A stretch of DNA of 64,000 nucleotides from SIG607 sp045648445 (lineage in GTDB: Bacteria > Bacillota > Clostridia > Oscillospirales > Acutalibacteraceae): contig JAZRNY010000001.1 of NCBI GenBank assembly GCA_045648445.1, positions 1-64,000 on the forward strand, in the 5' to 3' direction. The notes beneath the pieces are model-generated. The model was not told the origin of the DNA. It saw only the letters and a list, made by a program, of their open reading frames with translations, and did no database searches. The translations under genes were made by a program, and so were the position numbers. Below are positions 16,540-25,692 of the stretch, piece by piece. How positions within the stretch are numbered: the first letter of the stretch is position 1; every line of letters starts with the position of its first letter.

Positions 16540-17139
16540 TTAAGCAAATATTTTTTCAACAATACCGCTAAAGCCCATAAATGCAAGAGAGATAAAGGAA
16601 GCGGCAATAAGTGTTACGCCCAAGCCTTTAAAAGGAGCAGGAACGTTGGTATTGTTTATGCGTGAACGAAGCCCTGAGAAGAGAACCATAGCCAAGAGGA
16701 AACCGAGACCGCAACCAAGAGAACTTACCATTGACTCGATAAAATTGTATCCGTCGTTAATATTGTTAATAGTAACGCCCAATACTGCGCAGTTGGTAGT
16801 TATAAGGGGCAAATACACGCCAAGTCCTTTGTGCAAAGCAGGTGAAAACTTTTTGAGAAGCATTTCAAGCATTTGCACAAGAGAAGCAATAATCAAAATA
16901 AAAACTATATTTTGCAAAAATCCGAGGTTTAAAGTATTGAGAACGTAATACTGTATAGGCCAGGTAACTGCAGTTGCAACCAACATTACGATAGTTACGG
17001 CAACACCCATACCTACAGCCTGATTTCTTTTTTCAGAAACGCCAAGGAAAGGACAAATACCAAGGAAACGGCTTAAAACGTAGTTATCAACAAAAACAGA
17101 AGATAAAAGGATAACAATTAAAATTTTAAAGTTTTCCAT
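16540..17139 (-). CDS. rnfA: Rnf complex subunit RnfA
   Basis: Membrane subunit, 199 residues, with six helices. It carries the conserved VDNYVLSRFLGICPFLGVS motif and the ITTNCAVLGV half-helix, whose cysteines hold the intramembrane iron-sulfur centre shared with RnfE. It overlaps the rnfE stop by one base. Together with RnfD and RnfE it forms the ion-moving core that links ferredoxin:NAD oxidoreduction to a Na+ or H+ gradient. Confidence 0.96.
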   Translation of the reverse strand: MENFKILIVILLSSVFVDNYVLSRFLGICPFLGVSEKRNQAVGMGVAVTIVMLVATAVTWPIQYYVLNTLNLGFLQNIVFILIIASLVQMLEMLLKKFSPALHKGLGVYLPLITTNCAVLGVTINNINDGYNFIESMVSSLGCGLGFLLAMVLFSGLRSRINNTNVPAPFKGLGVTLIAASFISLAFMGFSGIVEKIFA

Positions 17140-17828
17140 TAGTTCTCAACTCCTTCCTTAGCACAGTTTGCAGTACTGCAAGATGCAGCATGAGGACATC
17201 CGGCACAAGAGAAAGAGGTTTTAACGGGCGCTTTTCCATGGGTAACAACATAAATAAGCGCGATAAGCAAACCGTAAACAACCAAACCGCCGGGCGCCTT
17301 TGTTAAAAATTCGATTTTGTAATTTTCCATAAACGGAATTGGATTTCCGGCAAAGGAAGCAGCGCCAAACACTTCACGAATAGTGGACATTAAGGTTAAC
17401 GCCAAGGTAAATCCGATACCCATGCCAAGTCCGTCAAGGGCGGAGGCAACAACCGTATTTTTGTTAGCAAACATTTCGGCACGACCAAGAATAATACAGT
17501 TAACCGTTATCAAATCAAGGTATACACCCAAGGATTCGTAAAGGGAAGGCATAAATGCCTGAACCAGCATTTTAACGATAGTAACGAATCCTGCAATAAT
17601 TACTATATAGCAAGGAATACGCATTGTCTCGGGAATAACTTTACGAAGCAGAGAAATAAATACGTTTGAACAAACAAGTACTATAAGAGCAGCAATACCC
17701 ATACCAAAAGCGCCGTTAACGGTGGTAGTGGTTGCCAATGTGGGACAGGTGCCGAGAATTAAAACCAATACGGGATTTTCTTTAATAATACCGTTAAACA
17801 TAACCGAAAGAGAAGATTTTTGTTTCAT
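17139..17828 (-). CDS. rnfE: Rnf complex subunit RnfE
   Basis: Membrane subunit homologous to RnfA and inverted in the membrane. LVLILGTCPTLATTTTV and LITVNCIILGRAE carry the cysteines of the shared cluster. The C-terminal about 30 residues are cysteine-rich (SCAGCPHAASC, STANCAKE); this tail is longer than usual and could bind metal. It starts two bases before the rnfG end region, so translation is tightly linked. Confidence 0.95.
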   Translation of the reverse strand: MKQKSSLSVMFNGIIKENPVLVLILGTCPTLATTTTVNGAFGMGIAALIVLVCSNVFISLLRKVIPETMRIPCYIVIIAGFVTIVKMLVQAFMPSLYESLGVYLDLITVNCIILGRAEMFANKNTVVASALDGLGMGIGFTLALTLMSTIREVFGAASFAGNPIPFMENYKIEFLTKAPGGLVVYGLLIALIYVVTHGKAPVKTSFSCAGCPHAASCSTANCAKEGVEN

Positions 17829-17830
17829 TA

Positions 17831-19006
17831 CTAGGCACCTCCTTTAATAGTTTTTACTGCCGCAAAGGCACGTTCTATAGCCTGTTTGTAACCGTCGGTT
17901 GTTAAGGTAGCACCGCTTATTGCATCAATTTCGGTGTAGTTTTTATCGGTTTTTCCGACAAACTGTCCATAGAAACTCTTATCGGCACAAGCATCACCCA
18001 AACCGTCGGTTTCAGCCTCGGAAACTGTAATACAGTCAATAATCTTATAATCTTTACTAATAGCCACGCGAACTATAATATATTCGTTCGAAGCAGGATG
18101 ATATTCATTACCGCCTTTTATACCGTATCCTGCGCCTTTTGCTTCAATAACGTAGTTACCGCTTGCAGTTTTCTTGGCAGAAATAATTGTATCTTTTAAC
18201 TGGGCATACTTTGAAAGATTAATTTCTTTAAAAGTAGTAGCCTTGATTTTATCAAGGGCGTCTTTGTAAACTTCGGCATTTTGTACCCCTTCGGCTACCA
18301 AAGTACCATCAGCGTTAACACCAATAAATTCTTCTCCGGCAACAAATACGTAACCGCTTTGATTTTCAGCAACGTAAACGGCGTCAATTCCGTCTAAAAC
18401 TTCTACTAAAAACAGTTTTTCGAACTTCTTTTCACCGGTAGGTAAAGCAGAGTTAAGATTATCGTTTAAAATTTCTTCTTCGCTACGGATGTCAACCGAG
18501 CCACCGCCTAAAATAATTGCAGTGTTAAGAGCATCTTTAACTGCATTTTTGTAAGCGGAAGTTGTTTTAGTAGCGCCGGAAATAATATCTACAGCCTCTA
18601 CACCTGCTTCATCCTTATTAGTAAAGTTTTCGCCGTAAGTTTTTTCTTTACTAAGGGTTTCATTAGAGGAAAGGCAAACAGCGCCTGTTACAACACCGTT
18701 TACGTCAACACCGCACATTATGACCATATCACTGCCATAACCTGTGGTAACCATTTTAATAACGTAACCCTGACCAAAGGTTTCTTTATAAACTTCACTT
18801 ACGGTTGCAGGAAGCGTAAAGGTGGTTATATCCATCGGTTCAAAACCTTTACCGTTAGGCATAACCTCTAAAAGTGCTTTATTTGCAGAAGCGTTTTGAT
18901 TTTCTTCAATTATGGGAGAGGTAAAATAGTTAGTGGTTGCTAAAAACAAGGTCATTACCGTGCATATTAAAACGAACACTAAAAGATTTTTAATATTATT
19001 TTTCAT
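17831..19006 (-). CDS. rnfG: RnfG with two FMN-binding domains
   Basis: Membrane-anchored flavoprotein of the Rnf complex with one N-terminal helix. Two FMN-binding domains are seen, each ending in the ApbE target pattern SGAT: SGATKTTSAY with Thr146 and SGATLTTDGY with Thr367. Usual RnfG has about 200 residues and one such site, so this 391-residue form is a tandem duplication. The start at ATG 19006 follows GGAGG; a GTG two codons earlier overlaps the rnfD stop. It probably carries two covalent FMN groups. Confidence 0.9.
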   Translation of the reverse strand: MKNNIKNLLVFVLICTVMTLFLATTNYFTSPIIEENQNASANKALLEVMPNGKGFEPMDITTFTLPATVSEVYKETFGQGYVIKMVTTGYGSDMVIMCGVDVNGVVTGAVCLSSNETLSKEKTYGENFTNKDEAGVEAVDIISGATKTTSAYKNAVKDALNTAIILGGGSVDIRSEEEILNDNLNSALPTGEKKFEKLFLVEVLDGIDAVYVAENQSGYVFVAGEEFIGVNADGTLVAEGVQNAEVYKDALDKIKATTFKEINLSKYAQLKDTIISAKKTASGNYVIEAKGAGYGIKGGNEYHPASNEYIIVRVAISKDYKIIDCITVSEAETDGLGDACADKSFYGQFVGKTDKNYTEIDAISGATLTTDGYKQAIERAFAAVKTIKGGA

Positions 19007-19008
19007 AA

Positions 19009-19923
19009 TCACTTACCCTCCGCTACAAACACTTTGTGTTTTGTCCAACCACTTATATAAGGTGTAAGGATATTCATAAATAAAATAGCAAAGGAAACAC
19101 CTTCGGGATAAACACCGTAGTATCTGATCAAACAGGTAATCAAACCTGCGCCCAAACCGAAGATAACTTTACCCCAACTTGTAGAAGGAGAGGTGGTATA
19201 ATCGGTAGCCATAAAGAAAGCACCTATAAACACACCGCCCGAAAGTATCATAGAAAGCGCCTGGGTTACGTTAAAGCCTTCTACAAAAAGGGAGAACACG
19301 AATACCATTCCTATAAAGGTAACGGGGATATGCCAACTTATAACACGGCGGAAAATCAAATAAAGACCGCCGATAAGCAATGCGGCAGCACAGGTTTCGC
19401 CTATGGCGCCACCGTGATTACCTATAAAAAGGTCGAGTAGCGACGGCATTTTTTCCATAGCCAAAGGCGTAGCGCTTGAAGTTGAATCCACAGGAAAAGC
19501 AGGAAGTGCGATAGAACTAAAAGCCACAAGCATAAACACACGCGCAGTAATAGCAGGGTTTACAAGATTTTGACCAATACCGCCAAAAAGACACTTTACA
19601 ACAACTATTGCAAAAATTGAACCTATTACACATTGCCAAACCGAAATGTTTGCAGGTAGGTTAAGACCCAACAAAAGACCTGTTACCGCTGCCGATAAAT
19701 CGCCTATGGTTTGGTCTTTTTTTACTATTAAATTAAAGAGCGCTTCAAATCCCACACAGGCAATTACGCAAACGGCAACAACAAGTAATGCTCGTAAGCC
19801 GAAAATAACCGTACCGGCTACTAAGGCAGGTAATAATGAAATTAAAACGTCTCTCATTATACCGTGTGTAGATTTTCCGCTGTGAATATGCGGAGAAACC
19901 ATTACTTTAGTCAATGCATCCAT
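19009..19923 (-). CDS. rnfD: Rnf complex subunit RnfD
   Basis: Membrane subunit with about ten helices. Thr152 in SSATPLAMEK is at the place of the covalently flavinylated threonine of RnfD/NqrB. MATDYTTSPSTSWGK near the C-terminal third is a family landmark. It is transcribed between rnfC and rnfG; its ATG overlaps the rnfC stop region (19923). Together with RnfG it makes ApbE essential for complex assembly. Confidence 0.95.
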   Translation of the reverse strand: MDALTKVMVSPHIHSGKSTHGIMRDVLISLLPALVAGTVIFGLRALLVVAVCVIACVGFEALFNLIVKKDQTIGDLSAAVTGLLLGLNLPANISVWQCVIGSIFAIVVVKCLFGGIGQNLVNPAITARVFMLVAFSSIALPAFPVDSTSSATPLAMEKMPSLLDLFIGNHGGAIGETCAAALLIGGLYLIFRRVISWHIPVTFIGMVFVFSLFVEGFNVTQALSMILSGGVFIGAFFMATDYTTSPSTSWGKVIFGLGAGLITCLIRYYGVYPEGVSFAILFMNILTPYISGWTKHKVFVAEGK

Positions 19924-21236
19924 TATTCCAACTCCTCCTTTTTAGCATTTTTAACGTATTGTTTTGAAATTTTATTAATTTGAACAAGTGGACGGTTTGC
20001 AGGACATACAAAACTGCAACAACCGCATTCCATACAAGAAAGAACCGAAAGATCTTTTAAAGTTTTTGCATCTTTTTTGTCATAGGCTTCAGCAATACTT
20101 ACGGGAGCCAGTCCAAAAGGACAGGTATTAACACAGGTACCGCAACGAATACAAGCGGTAGTTTTAGGAAGTTTTGCTTCCTTTGCTGTTAAAGCCAATA
20201 CGGCGTTTGTGTTTTTTACAACGAAATTATTAATGTTTTGAGTAGTAATACCCATCATAGGTCCACCGTACACAATTTTTGCGGGTTGCTCGGTTAAACC
20301 GCCGCAACAGTCAAAAAGTTCACTTAAAGCAGTACCAATAGGAGCAATAACGTTTTGAGGTTTGGCTACACAACCGCCATCAACAGTTACGCACTTTTCT
20401 ACAAGAGGCATACCTGTACGCAAATATGCGCCGATAGCGGCAACTGTAGTACAGTTAATAACAATACAACCAACGTCAATAGGAAGTTTATCTGCGCCGA
20501 TTACGCGTCCTGTTGTTTTGTAAACAAGTACCTTTTCACCGCCCTGAGGATAAACAGCAGGAAGGGTTTGTACATTTACCGAAAAGTTTTCAAAGGATTT
20601 TGCCATATTTTTCATACTGGCAATTGCTTTTTTATTATCGCTTTCAACACCGATAATAACGTTTTTTATACCAAGGTAACGATGCATCGCTTCTAAAGCC
20701 AACGCCATATCGTCGGTACGAGTTAACATTGTAACCGTATCACTTGTAACGTATGGTTCACATTCTGCGCCGTTAATAATAAGATATTCTATTTTTTCAG
20801 GTTCAACGTTAAGTTTAACGTAGGTTGGGAAACCTGCGCCGCCAAGTCCTACTATTCCCGAATTTTTTACCGCATCAATAAATTCCTGTTTATTGTTTAC
20901 GGTTGGAGGGGCTATAGTTTCATCAATGGTCATTTCCCCATCGTTTTCAATAACTACAGCAGTTGATACCGAACCGTTATACATTAAATATTCGCTTAAT
21001 TTGGCAACCTTGCCCGAAACACTTGAATAAACGTCAGATGAAATATATCCGTTAGCCTCGCCTATTTTAGTGCCAACCTTAACCAAATCCCCGACCTTAA
21101 CAATAGGAGTAGCAGGTTTGCCAATGTGCATAGACATTGGTATGGTTACTGTTTTGGGAATTTCCATAGAAAAAACCGGAATGTTTTTAGTGCCTTTTCT
21201 ATGAGGTGTGTGTATACCGCGAAGTTTAAAACCCAT
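19923..21236 (-). CDS. rnfC: Rnf complex subunit RnfC
   Basis: Peripheral NADH/NAD-binding subunit. The GIHTPHRKGT start and the FMN/NADH domain with GGAGFPTYVKL (about 136-146) are seen, then two ferredoxin motifs: CIRCGTCVNTCP and CMECGCCSFVCP. First gene of the operon rnfC-D-G-E-A-B. I take ATG 21236; a GTG two codons upstream is closer to the AAAGG site and is a fair alternative. The promoter lies about 65 bases upstream. Confidence 0.95.
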   Translation of the reverse strand: MGFKLRGIHTPHRKGTKNIPVFSMEIPKTVTIPMSMHIGKPATPIVKVGDLVKVGTKIGEANGYISSDVYSSVSGKVAKLSEYLMYNGSVSTAVVIENDGEMTIDETIAPPTVNNKQEFIDAVKNSGIVGLGGAGFPTYVKLNVEPEKIEYLIINGAECEPYVTSDTVTMLTRTDDMALALEAMHRYLGIKNVIIGVESDNKKAIASMKNMAKSFENFSVNVQTLPAVYPQGGEKVLVYKTTGRVIGADKLPIDVGCIVINCTTVAAIGAYLRTGMPLVEKCVTVDGGCVAKPQNVIAPIGTALSELFDCCGGLTEQPAKIVYGGPMMGITTQNINNFVVKNTNAVLALTAKEAKLPKTTACIRCGTCVNTCPFGLAPVSIAEAYDKKDAKTLKDLSVLSCMECGCCSFVCPANRPLVQINKISKQYVKNAKKEELE

Positions 21237-21298
21237 AATCACATATACCTTTCTTTTTTTGAAAATTAATCAGCAAAATGCACAATTATACATATATA

Positions 21299-21327
21299 AT
21301 TTTAAAGTATCTGCGGTACATTGTCAA
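21299..21327 (-). promoter_or_regulatory. Promoter of the rnf operon
   Basis: On the minus strand a perfect TTGACA (21322-21327), a 17-base spacer and TAAAAT (21299-21304). No operator palindrome is obvious beside it. Confidence 0.8.
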
Positions 21328-21364
21328 GCAAATTTCGCTTGTTAAAAAAACTACTATTTAAAGA

Positions 21365-21396
21365 AAAATCTCCCAAGGAAAATTCTTGGAAGATTC
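21365..21396 (-). terminator. Terminator after the DUF1622 gene
   Basis: On the minus strand AATCTTCCAAG pairs with CTTGGGAGATT, followed by TTTTTC. Confidence 0.75.
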
Positions 21397-21413
21397 TCAA
21401 ATTTTGTGTTCAT

Positions 21414-21794
21414 TTAATTGTCTTTTTCGGTGGTTTTGGGGTCGTTTTTTTCTTCTAAACGCATTTCCCAATGTATAATAAAAGCAAGTAATGCACGAAT
21501 CACGATTACCACGCCAAGTATAGCAAGTTCTTCAAGATTATGAATAATAACCGTTTTTATAATTTCGGCGCCCATTTTAAATTCAAGTGCTAAAGATAAA
21601 GCCTTGCCTAAATCAATTACCACGTGAAAAGGTTGTTTTTTAATCAAACAGTTCATTAATTTTAAAAGAGCTCGAACCGAACCTACGATTATAATTATAA
21701 TTCCTATAAGTTCAAGCAACCCTGCCGAAACTTCAGCCACGGGATTTAAAATATTTTTAAATTTTAATACAAATTCTGCCATAGCCTTTATCAT
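21414..21794 (-). CDS. DUF1622 family membrane protein
   Basis: Four hydrophobic stretches in 126 residues. The pattern LELIGIIIIIVGSVRAL, then a polar loop with LIKKQPFHVVIDLGKALSLALEFKMGA, matches the DUF1622 family of unknown function. It overlaps the apbE stop by four bases (ATGA), so it is co-translated with apbE. A membrane partner for flavinylation or redox traffic is possible, but only from position. Confidence 0.75.
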   Translation of the reverse strand: MIKAMAEFVLKFKNILNPVAEVSAGLLELIGIIIIIVGSVRALLKLMNCLIKKQPFHVVIDLGKALSLALEFKMGAEIIKTVIIHNLEELAILGVVIVIRALLAFIIHWEMRLEEKNDPKTTEKDN

Positions 21795-22837
21795 TCCTTT
21801 TTTTCGTATTTATTCCATCCCGATGAAAAGGTTTTTTCCCCGCTATCACTAACCCACATTGCCTCTACGCCTTCAAGATTTTCAATAATTTGAAGGCCTT
21901 CTTGCGTTGAAAGGCAAAAAAGGGCTGTAGAAAGCGCATCGCCAAGACCCGAATGGTCACATAATATAGATACCGATAAATATCCGGTTGCAGGCATTAA
22001 GGTATCGGGATGTATAATATGATGATAAGGTTTACCGTCAACATAATAAAAACGCTGATAAGAACCGCTTGTCACCACAGATTGTCCGTCAAGTTGCAAA
22101 TAAGAAAGATAGTCTTCCCCGTTCGGATTTTCAATACCTACGGTCCATTTGTCCCCGTCTGCTTTACCGCCAACCGTACAAACGTTACCGCCCACGTTAA
22201 TTACGTAACCGCTTATTCCCTTTTGTTTTAAGGAGTCGGCAACCCGTTGAGCAGCATAACCTTTCGCAATAGCGCCGACGTCTATGGTCATATTACTATC
22301 GGTGATGGTAACCGTATTGTTAACTTCATCAATCACAATATTATCTATATCGATATGCTTAGCGGCGGATTTTAACAAATCCATCGGCGGAAGCGAAGCA
22401 ACATCGGGATTATCTTTACCAATAGTTCTATAATCATGCCATATAGACAGCACACTTCCCATAGCCACATTCATTACGCCGTTTGTTTTATTATACATTT
22501 CCTTTGCGTATAAAAGCATATCTATAATTCGGCGATCAACCGTTACGGTACGGTGTTTGCCGTCAACAAGTTCGTTAACGGTACACATATTTTCCATTCC
22601 GTCAAATCTGTGATAAATGGTAAATAATCTATGGTATTCACCAAGTTGATTTAATATTTCGTTTGCCACCTTATCAAATTCTTCCTGACTTTTTTCATAT
22701 CCGGTAATTGTAATAACGGTGTCAAAATAGTCCATAGAATAGGTGGAATATTTATTTTTCTGTTTATTTGAGCAACTGCAAAGCATACTGCAAATCAGAA
22801 AAATCGTAATAATAAGACAAAATAATCTTTTTTTCAT
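21791..22837 (-). CDS. apbE: FAD:protein FMN transferase
   Basis: Transfers FMN from FAD to threonine in target proteins outside the membrane. A lipoprotein signal peptide with lipobox LCSC is at the start. Family motifs are MNVAMGSVLSIWHDYR, IDVGAIAKGYAAQRVAD and VINVGGNVCTVGGK, and later HHIIHPDTLMPATG. The start at ATG 22837 gives MKKRLFCL; the few codons upstream look non-coding. Its likely targets in this window are RnfD Thr152, both RnfG sites and possibly the lipoprotein at 22905-23885 that precedes it in the same operon. Confidence 0.95.
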   Translation of the reverse strand: MKKRLFCLIITIFLICSMLCSCSNKQKNKYSTYSMDYFDTVITITGYEKSQEEFDKVANEILNQLGEYHRLFTIYHRFDGMENMCTVNELVDGKHRTVTVDRRIIDMLLYAKEMYNKTNGVMNVAMGSVLSIWHDYRTIGKDNPDVASLPPMDLLKSAAKHIDIDNIVIDEVNNTVTITDSNMTIDVGAIAKGYAAQRVADSLKQKGISGYVINVGGNVCTVGGKADGDKWTVGIENPNGEDYLSYLQLDGQSVVTSGSYQRFYYVDGKPYHHIIHPDTLMPATGYLSVSILCDHSGLGDALSTALFCLSTQEGLQIIENLEGVEAMWVSDSGEKTFSSGWNKYEKKE

Positions 22838-22856
22838 AAAAAACCACAATATAACA

Positions 22857-22880
22857 AGAAGGGGGATATTTCCCCCTTCT
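22857..22880 (-). terminator. Hairpin between the lipoprotein gene and apbE
   Basis: The perfect ten-base stem AGAAGGGGGA/TCCCCCTTCT has a four-base loop. There is only a weak T run after it, so it may be a partial terminator or an mRNA stabiliser that lowers apbE expression relative to the lipoprotein. Confidence 0.6.
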
Positions 22881-22904
22881 GCTTTATTAAATTATATTTA
22901 TCTA

Positions 22905-23885
22905 TTAGATTTTGGAAGCAGCCTTTACAAATCCGCTAACGTAGATTGTGCAACCTGCAGTCTGCAAATCAGCAACGCCCTTACCGTCAGTACCCATTAA
23001 AGCGGAAATTTCGGTAGCAGTTTTGCCGATACAAGCAGCGTCAAATGCAGCAGCCTGTTCGAACCATTCTTTTTTAGCATTGCCGTAAGCAACCATACCG
23101 TAGTTGGTGCCCTGTTCCTTTTTAGAAAGCAAAGCCTTGCTTGTGTCAAAAGTAGAAGCGCCTGCAGAAGTAAAGGAGAAGGAAACCTCTACGCAATCAC
23201 TTGCAGCAGCAACTACCTTACCTTCGGTATCAACAGCAGCGCCGAACACATAAACGGAAACTTTGTTGCTACCGTCTTTATCAGCAGTAGCATCGGTGCA
23301 TACCTGCTCGGTAGCAGCGGTAACCTTTATGGTGTTTTCAGCGGTTACGTTAGAATCAGCAGCAGCGTTGTAAGCCTTTTCAATAGCCCCTACAAATTCG
23401 TGAATCATAATGGTACAACCTGCGTTGATAACCTCGTCATTGCCCTTGTTTTCAGCAGCAACCAAAGCCTTAACTTCAGCAAGAGTTTTACCTGCAACTA
23501 ATGTTTCAAAAGCATCAGCCTGCTCGTACCACTCTTTAGTAGCGCCGCCGTAAGCAACCATATTGTAATCTTTACCTAATTCATACTTTGTTTTAAATTC
23601 AGTGTTTGCTACAGCCTTACCGTCAGCAGTAAAGTTTACGGTATTGCTGGAAGTGTCAAGTGCGCAAGCAACAATTTTGCCGTCAGCATCAACGGTTACA
23701 GCAGCAACTGTAACGTCAATTTTGCCGGAACCTGCTTTATCAGCAGTAGCGTCAGTAACAGTAGGGGTACCGCCATAAACGCCCATACCAAATTTAAGGG
23801 TTTCAGGTTCTTTTGCACCGCAACCCGCAAGAATTGCAGACAATGCTAAAACTATGCACATAAGAATTACTAATGTTTTTTTCAT
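22905..23885 (-). CDS. Two-repeat lipoprotein, PplA-like candidate flavoprotein
   Basis: Signal peptide and lipobox ILAGC give lipidated Cys22. Two homologous domains follow (about 37-175 and 190-326). Each has a DATADK..G segment, an EFKTKYELGKDYNMVAYGG- or KEQGTNYGMVAYG-type segment with KEW(Y/F)EQA, and an end with AGCTI (Thr158 and Thr313). This two-repeat plan resembles PplA of the Listeria extracellular electron transfer system, which ApbE flavinylates on two threonines. The neighbouring apbE supports that, but the exact modified residue is my inference. ATG 23885 has GGAGG eight bases before it. Confidence 0.75.
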   Translation of the reverse strand: MKKTLVILMCIVLALSAILAGCGAKEPETLKFGMGVYGGTPTVTDATADKAGSGKIDVTVAAVTVDADGKIVACALDTSSNTVNFTADGKAVANTEFKTKYELGKDYNMVAYGGATKEWYEQADAFETLVAGKTLAEVKALVAAENKGNDEVINAGCTIMIHEFVGAIEKAYNAAADSNVTAENTIKVTAATEQVCTDATADKDGSNKVSVYVFGAAVDTEGKVVAAASDCVEVSFSFTSAGASTFDTSKALLSKKEQGTNYGMVAYGNAKKEWFEQAAAFDAACIGKTATEISALMGTDGKGVADLQTAGCTIYVSGFVKAASKI

Positions 23886-23950
23886 TTTAAGTACCTCCAT
23901 ATATTTTTTATTCACTGACATAATACCATATTGTTAATCTTTTGTCAAGA

Positions 23951-23981
23951 AAAAAAGCAGATGGAGACCATCTGCTTTTTT
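23951..23981 (-). terminator. Terminator beyond the gene remnant
   Basis: AAAAAAGCAGATGG-AGA-CCATCTGCTTTTTT directly follows the stop codon at 23983-23985. It most likely belonged to the truncated gene. Confidence 0.85.
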
Positions 23982-23982
23982 C

Positions 23983-24111
23983 TTATTTTCCGCAACCTTT
24001 ATCAAAAGAGGGGTTGCAGGCGTAGAAGTTTTTACTATCCAATTTATCTGATGTTAAGCGTAACGCCTCACCTGAACAACAATGGTGAAATGCTTTTGCG
24101 ATAAAAAATAA
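23983..24111 (-). pseudogene. 3' remnant of an interrupted gene
   Basis: Right after the recombinase stop, in the same frame, an open stretch of 42 codons encodes a plausible protein end: AKAFHHCCSGEALRL, then TSDKLDSKNFYACNPSF and DKGCGK, then TAA and a strong terminator. There is no start codon or ribosome site. The cysteine-rich peptide looks like a real C-terminus whose 5' part is missing. I do not recognise the protein. It probably marks the place where an element entered a host gene. Confidence 0.6.
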
Positions 24112-25620
24112 TTATATTTTCCACTTGATTTCAATGCTTTCTTTTGAGGCGGTTATGCGCTCTATCAGGCAGTCAACCACCGTGATTTTGTCGCTAACCG
24201 ACAGTTCATCCCAATGCTCAAAATATCCGCTGATTTCCCCCACGTCGTTTGTATGGTTATTGTCAAGCGATAGAATCTCGGCACCAAGTTTTTTCTTCTC
24301 GGCATCAAGTTCGGCAACACGGTTATTTATGTACTGCATCACCGTATCATTTGCCGAAACGATTTTTTCGAGCAAAGAGGATATTTCTTTGTCAATCTCT
24401 TCTATACGTGTTTTGAGTTTTACAACTTGCAGGTTACAGCCGTCCTGCTTTTTCTTTGACAGTGTCTGAAACTCCGCTAATTTTTTCTGCATTTCTTTAA
24501 ACACAATGTCATCAACAACATCAGCATCCAGTGAGCCAAAATGACAGCCACCGGCGTGATATTTGTTTGTGCAGAGATAATAGCGGTTATCGGACTTAGT
24601 TTTGCACTTATAAATCTTAGCAGTTAAAGCATATCCGCAGCTGGCACATTTGATTTTGCCCGCAAGCCAGGTTGCTTTTGCCTTGATAGGCCGTGCAACA
24701 CTTTGATTGTTCAAGCACTTGGAACGGCATTTGATCCACGTTGCCGAATCAACAAGCCCCTCGTGCGGTGCCAAAACCAATGTGTGACCTACTAAGGATA
24801 TGGTTTTTCGCTTAAGATTGTCGCCCGAATAAAGATACGCTCCGTTTATACCTATAAAATCTTGTGGTGGGTTAACAATATTTGTTCCTTGCGCTTTAAA
24901 AAATTCATAAAGCTGATAGTCGGCTTTTACATACGCAGGGTTGATTACCACATCACGCAATCGGCTTCGATTAAAGAGTTTGCCGTCACGCTTTCGTATG
25001 CCGTGCTCTTCCAAGTAGCGCATAACATCGCCGAACGAGGTTTGAGGCTTTGAATACATTGAAAAAATCAATCGAATAACCTCTGCTTCTTCCTCAATTG
25101 GTTTATACATTTTGGTTCGTATTCCGTCTATTGTCGTTTCAACCAGTTCAAATCCAAACGGTACTCTACCACCCATATAAAAGCCTCGTTTACTTCGTGA
25201 TGAATAAGCATCAATAACACGTTGTTGAATGGTCTCACGCTCAAGCTGTGCGAAAATCATTACAATCATCAGCATAGCCTTGCCAATTGGCGTTGAAGTG
25301 TCAAATTTCTCCATTGTGCTGACAAAGTCAACACGGTTCTTTTGAAATACTTCAATCAAATTGGCAAAATCAAGCACTGAACGGCTGATACGGTCAAGGC
25401 GGTAAACAATCACACGGTTTACTTTGCCCGTCTCAATATCACGCAACAACTCTTGAAACGCAGGGCGGTCTATGTTTTTGCCACTATAACCCTTGTCGGT
25501 ATAAACTTTATAACTTTCTCCTGTCACTTCCTTTTTACAAAACTCGATTTGACTTTCCACGGATATGCTGTCTATCCTGTCAACCGATTGTCTTGCATAA
25601 ATTGCGTCAAAAAGATTCAA
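24112..25620 (-). CDS. Large serine recombinase
   Basis: Site-specific recombinase of 502 residues. The N-terminal resolvase domain has YARQSVDR with nucleophile Ser, then DKGYSGKNIDRPAF, VYRLDRISRS and AQLERETIQQRV. It continues with a recombinase domain (GRVPFGFE) and a zinc ribbon (KCASCGYAL, then CTNK). A C-terminal coiled-coil (about 390-440) follows. Such proteins integrate or excise large elements. The start is TTG 25620, preceded by GGGAG at correct distance; no ATG is better. It lies directly on the broken gene end at 23983, as expected for an integrase at an att site. Confidence 0.92.
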   Translation of the reverse strand: MNLFDAIYARQSVDRIDSISVESQIEFCKKEVTGESYKVYTDKGYSGKNIDRPAFQELLRDIETGKVNRVIVYRLDRISRSVLDFANLIEVFQKNRVDFVSTMEKFDTSTPIGKAMLMIVMIFAQLERETIQQRVIDAYSSRSKRGFYMGGRVPFGFELVETTIDGIRTKMYKPIEEEAEVIRLIFSMYSKPQTSFGDVMRYLEEHGIRKRDGKLFNRSRLRDVVINPAYVKADYQLYEFFKAQGTNIVNPPQDFIGINGAYLYSGDNLKRKTISLVGHTLVLAPHEGLVDSATWIKCRSKCLNNQSVARPIKAKATWLAGKIKCASCGYALTAKIYKCKTKSDNRYYLCTNKYHAGGCHFGSLDADVVDDIVFKEMQKKLAEFQTLSKKKQDGCNLQVVKLKTRIEEIDKEISSLLEKIVSANDTVMQYINNRVAELDAEKKKLGAEILSLDNNHTNDVGEISGYFEHWDELSVSDKITVVDCLIERITASKESIEIKWKI

Positions 25621-25692
25621 TTTTTACTCCCTTCTTCGCAAAAAGAAGCGGAGCTGCTGACATATATATTATACCATAACAGCCCTTTTTCT

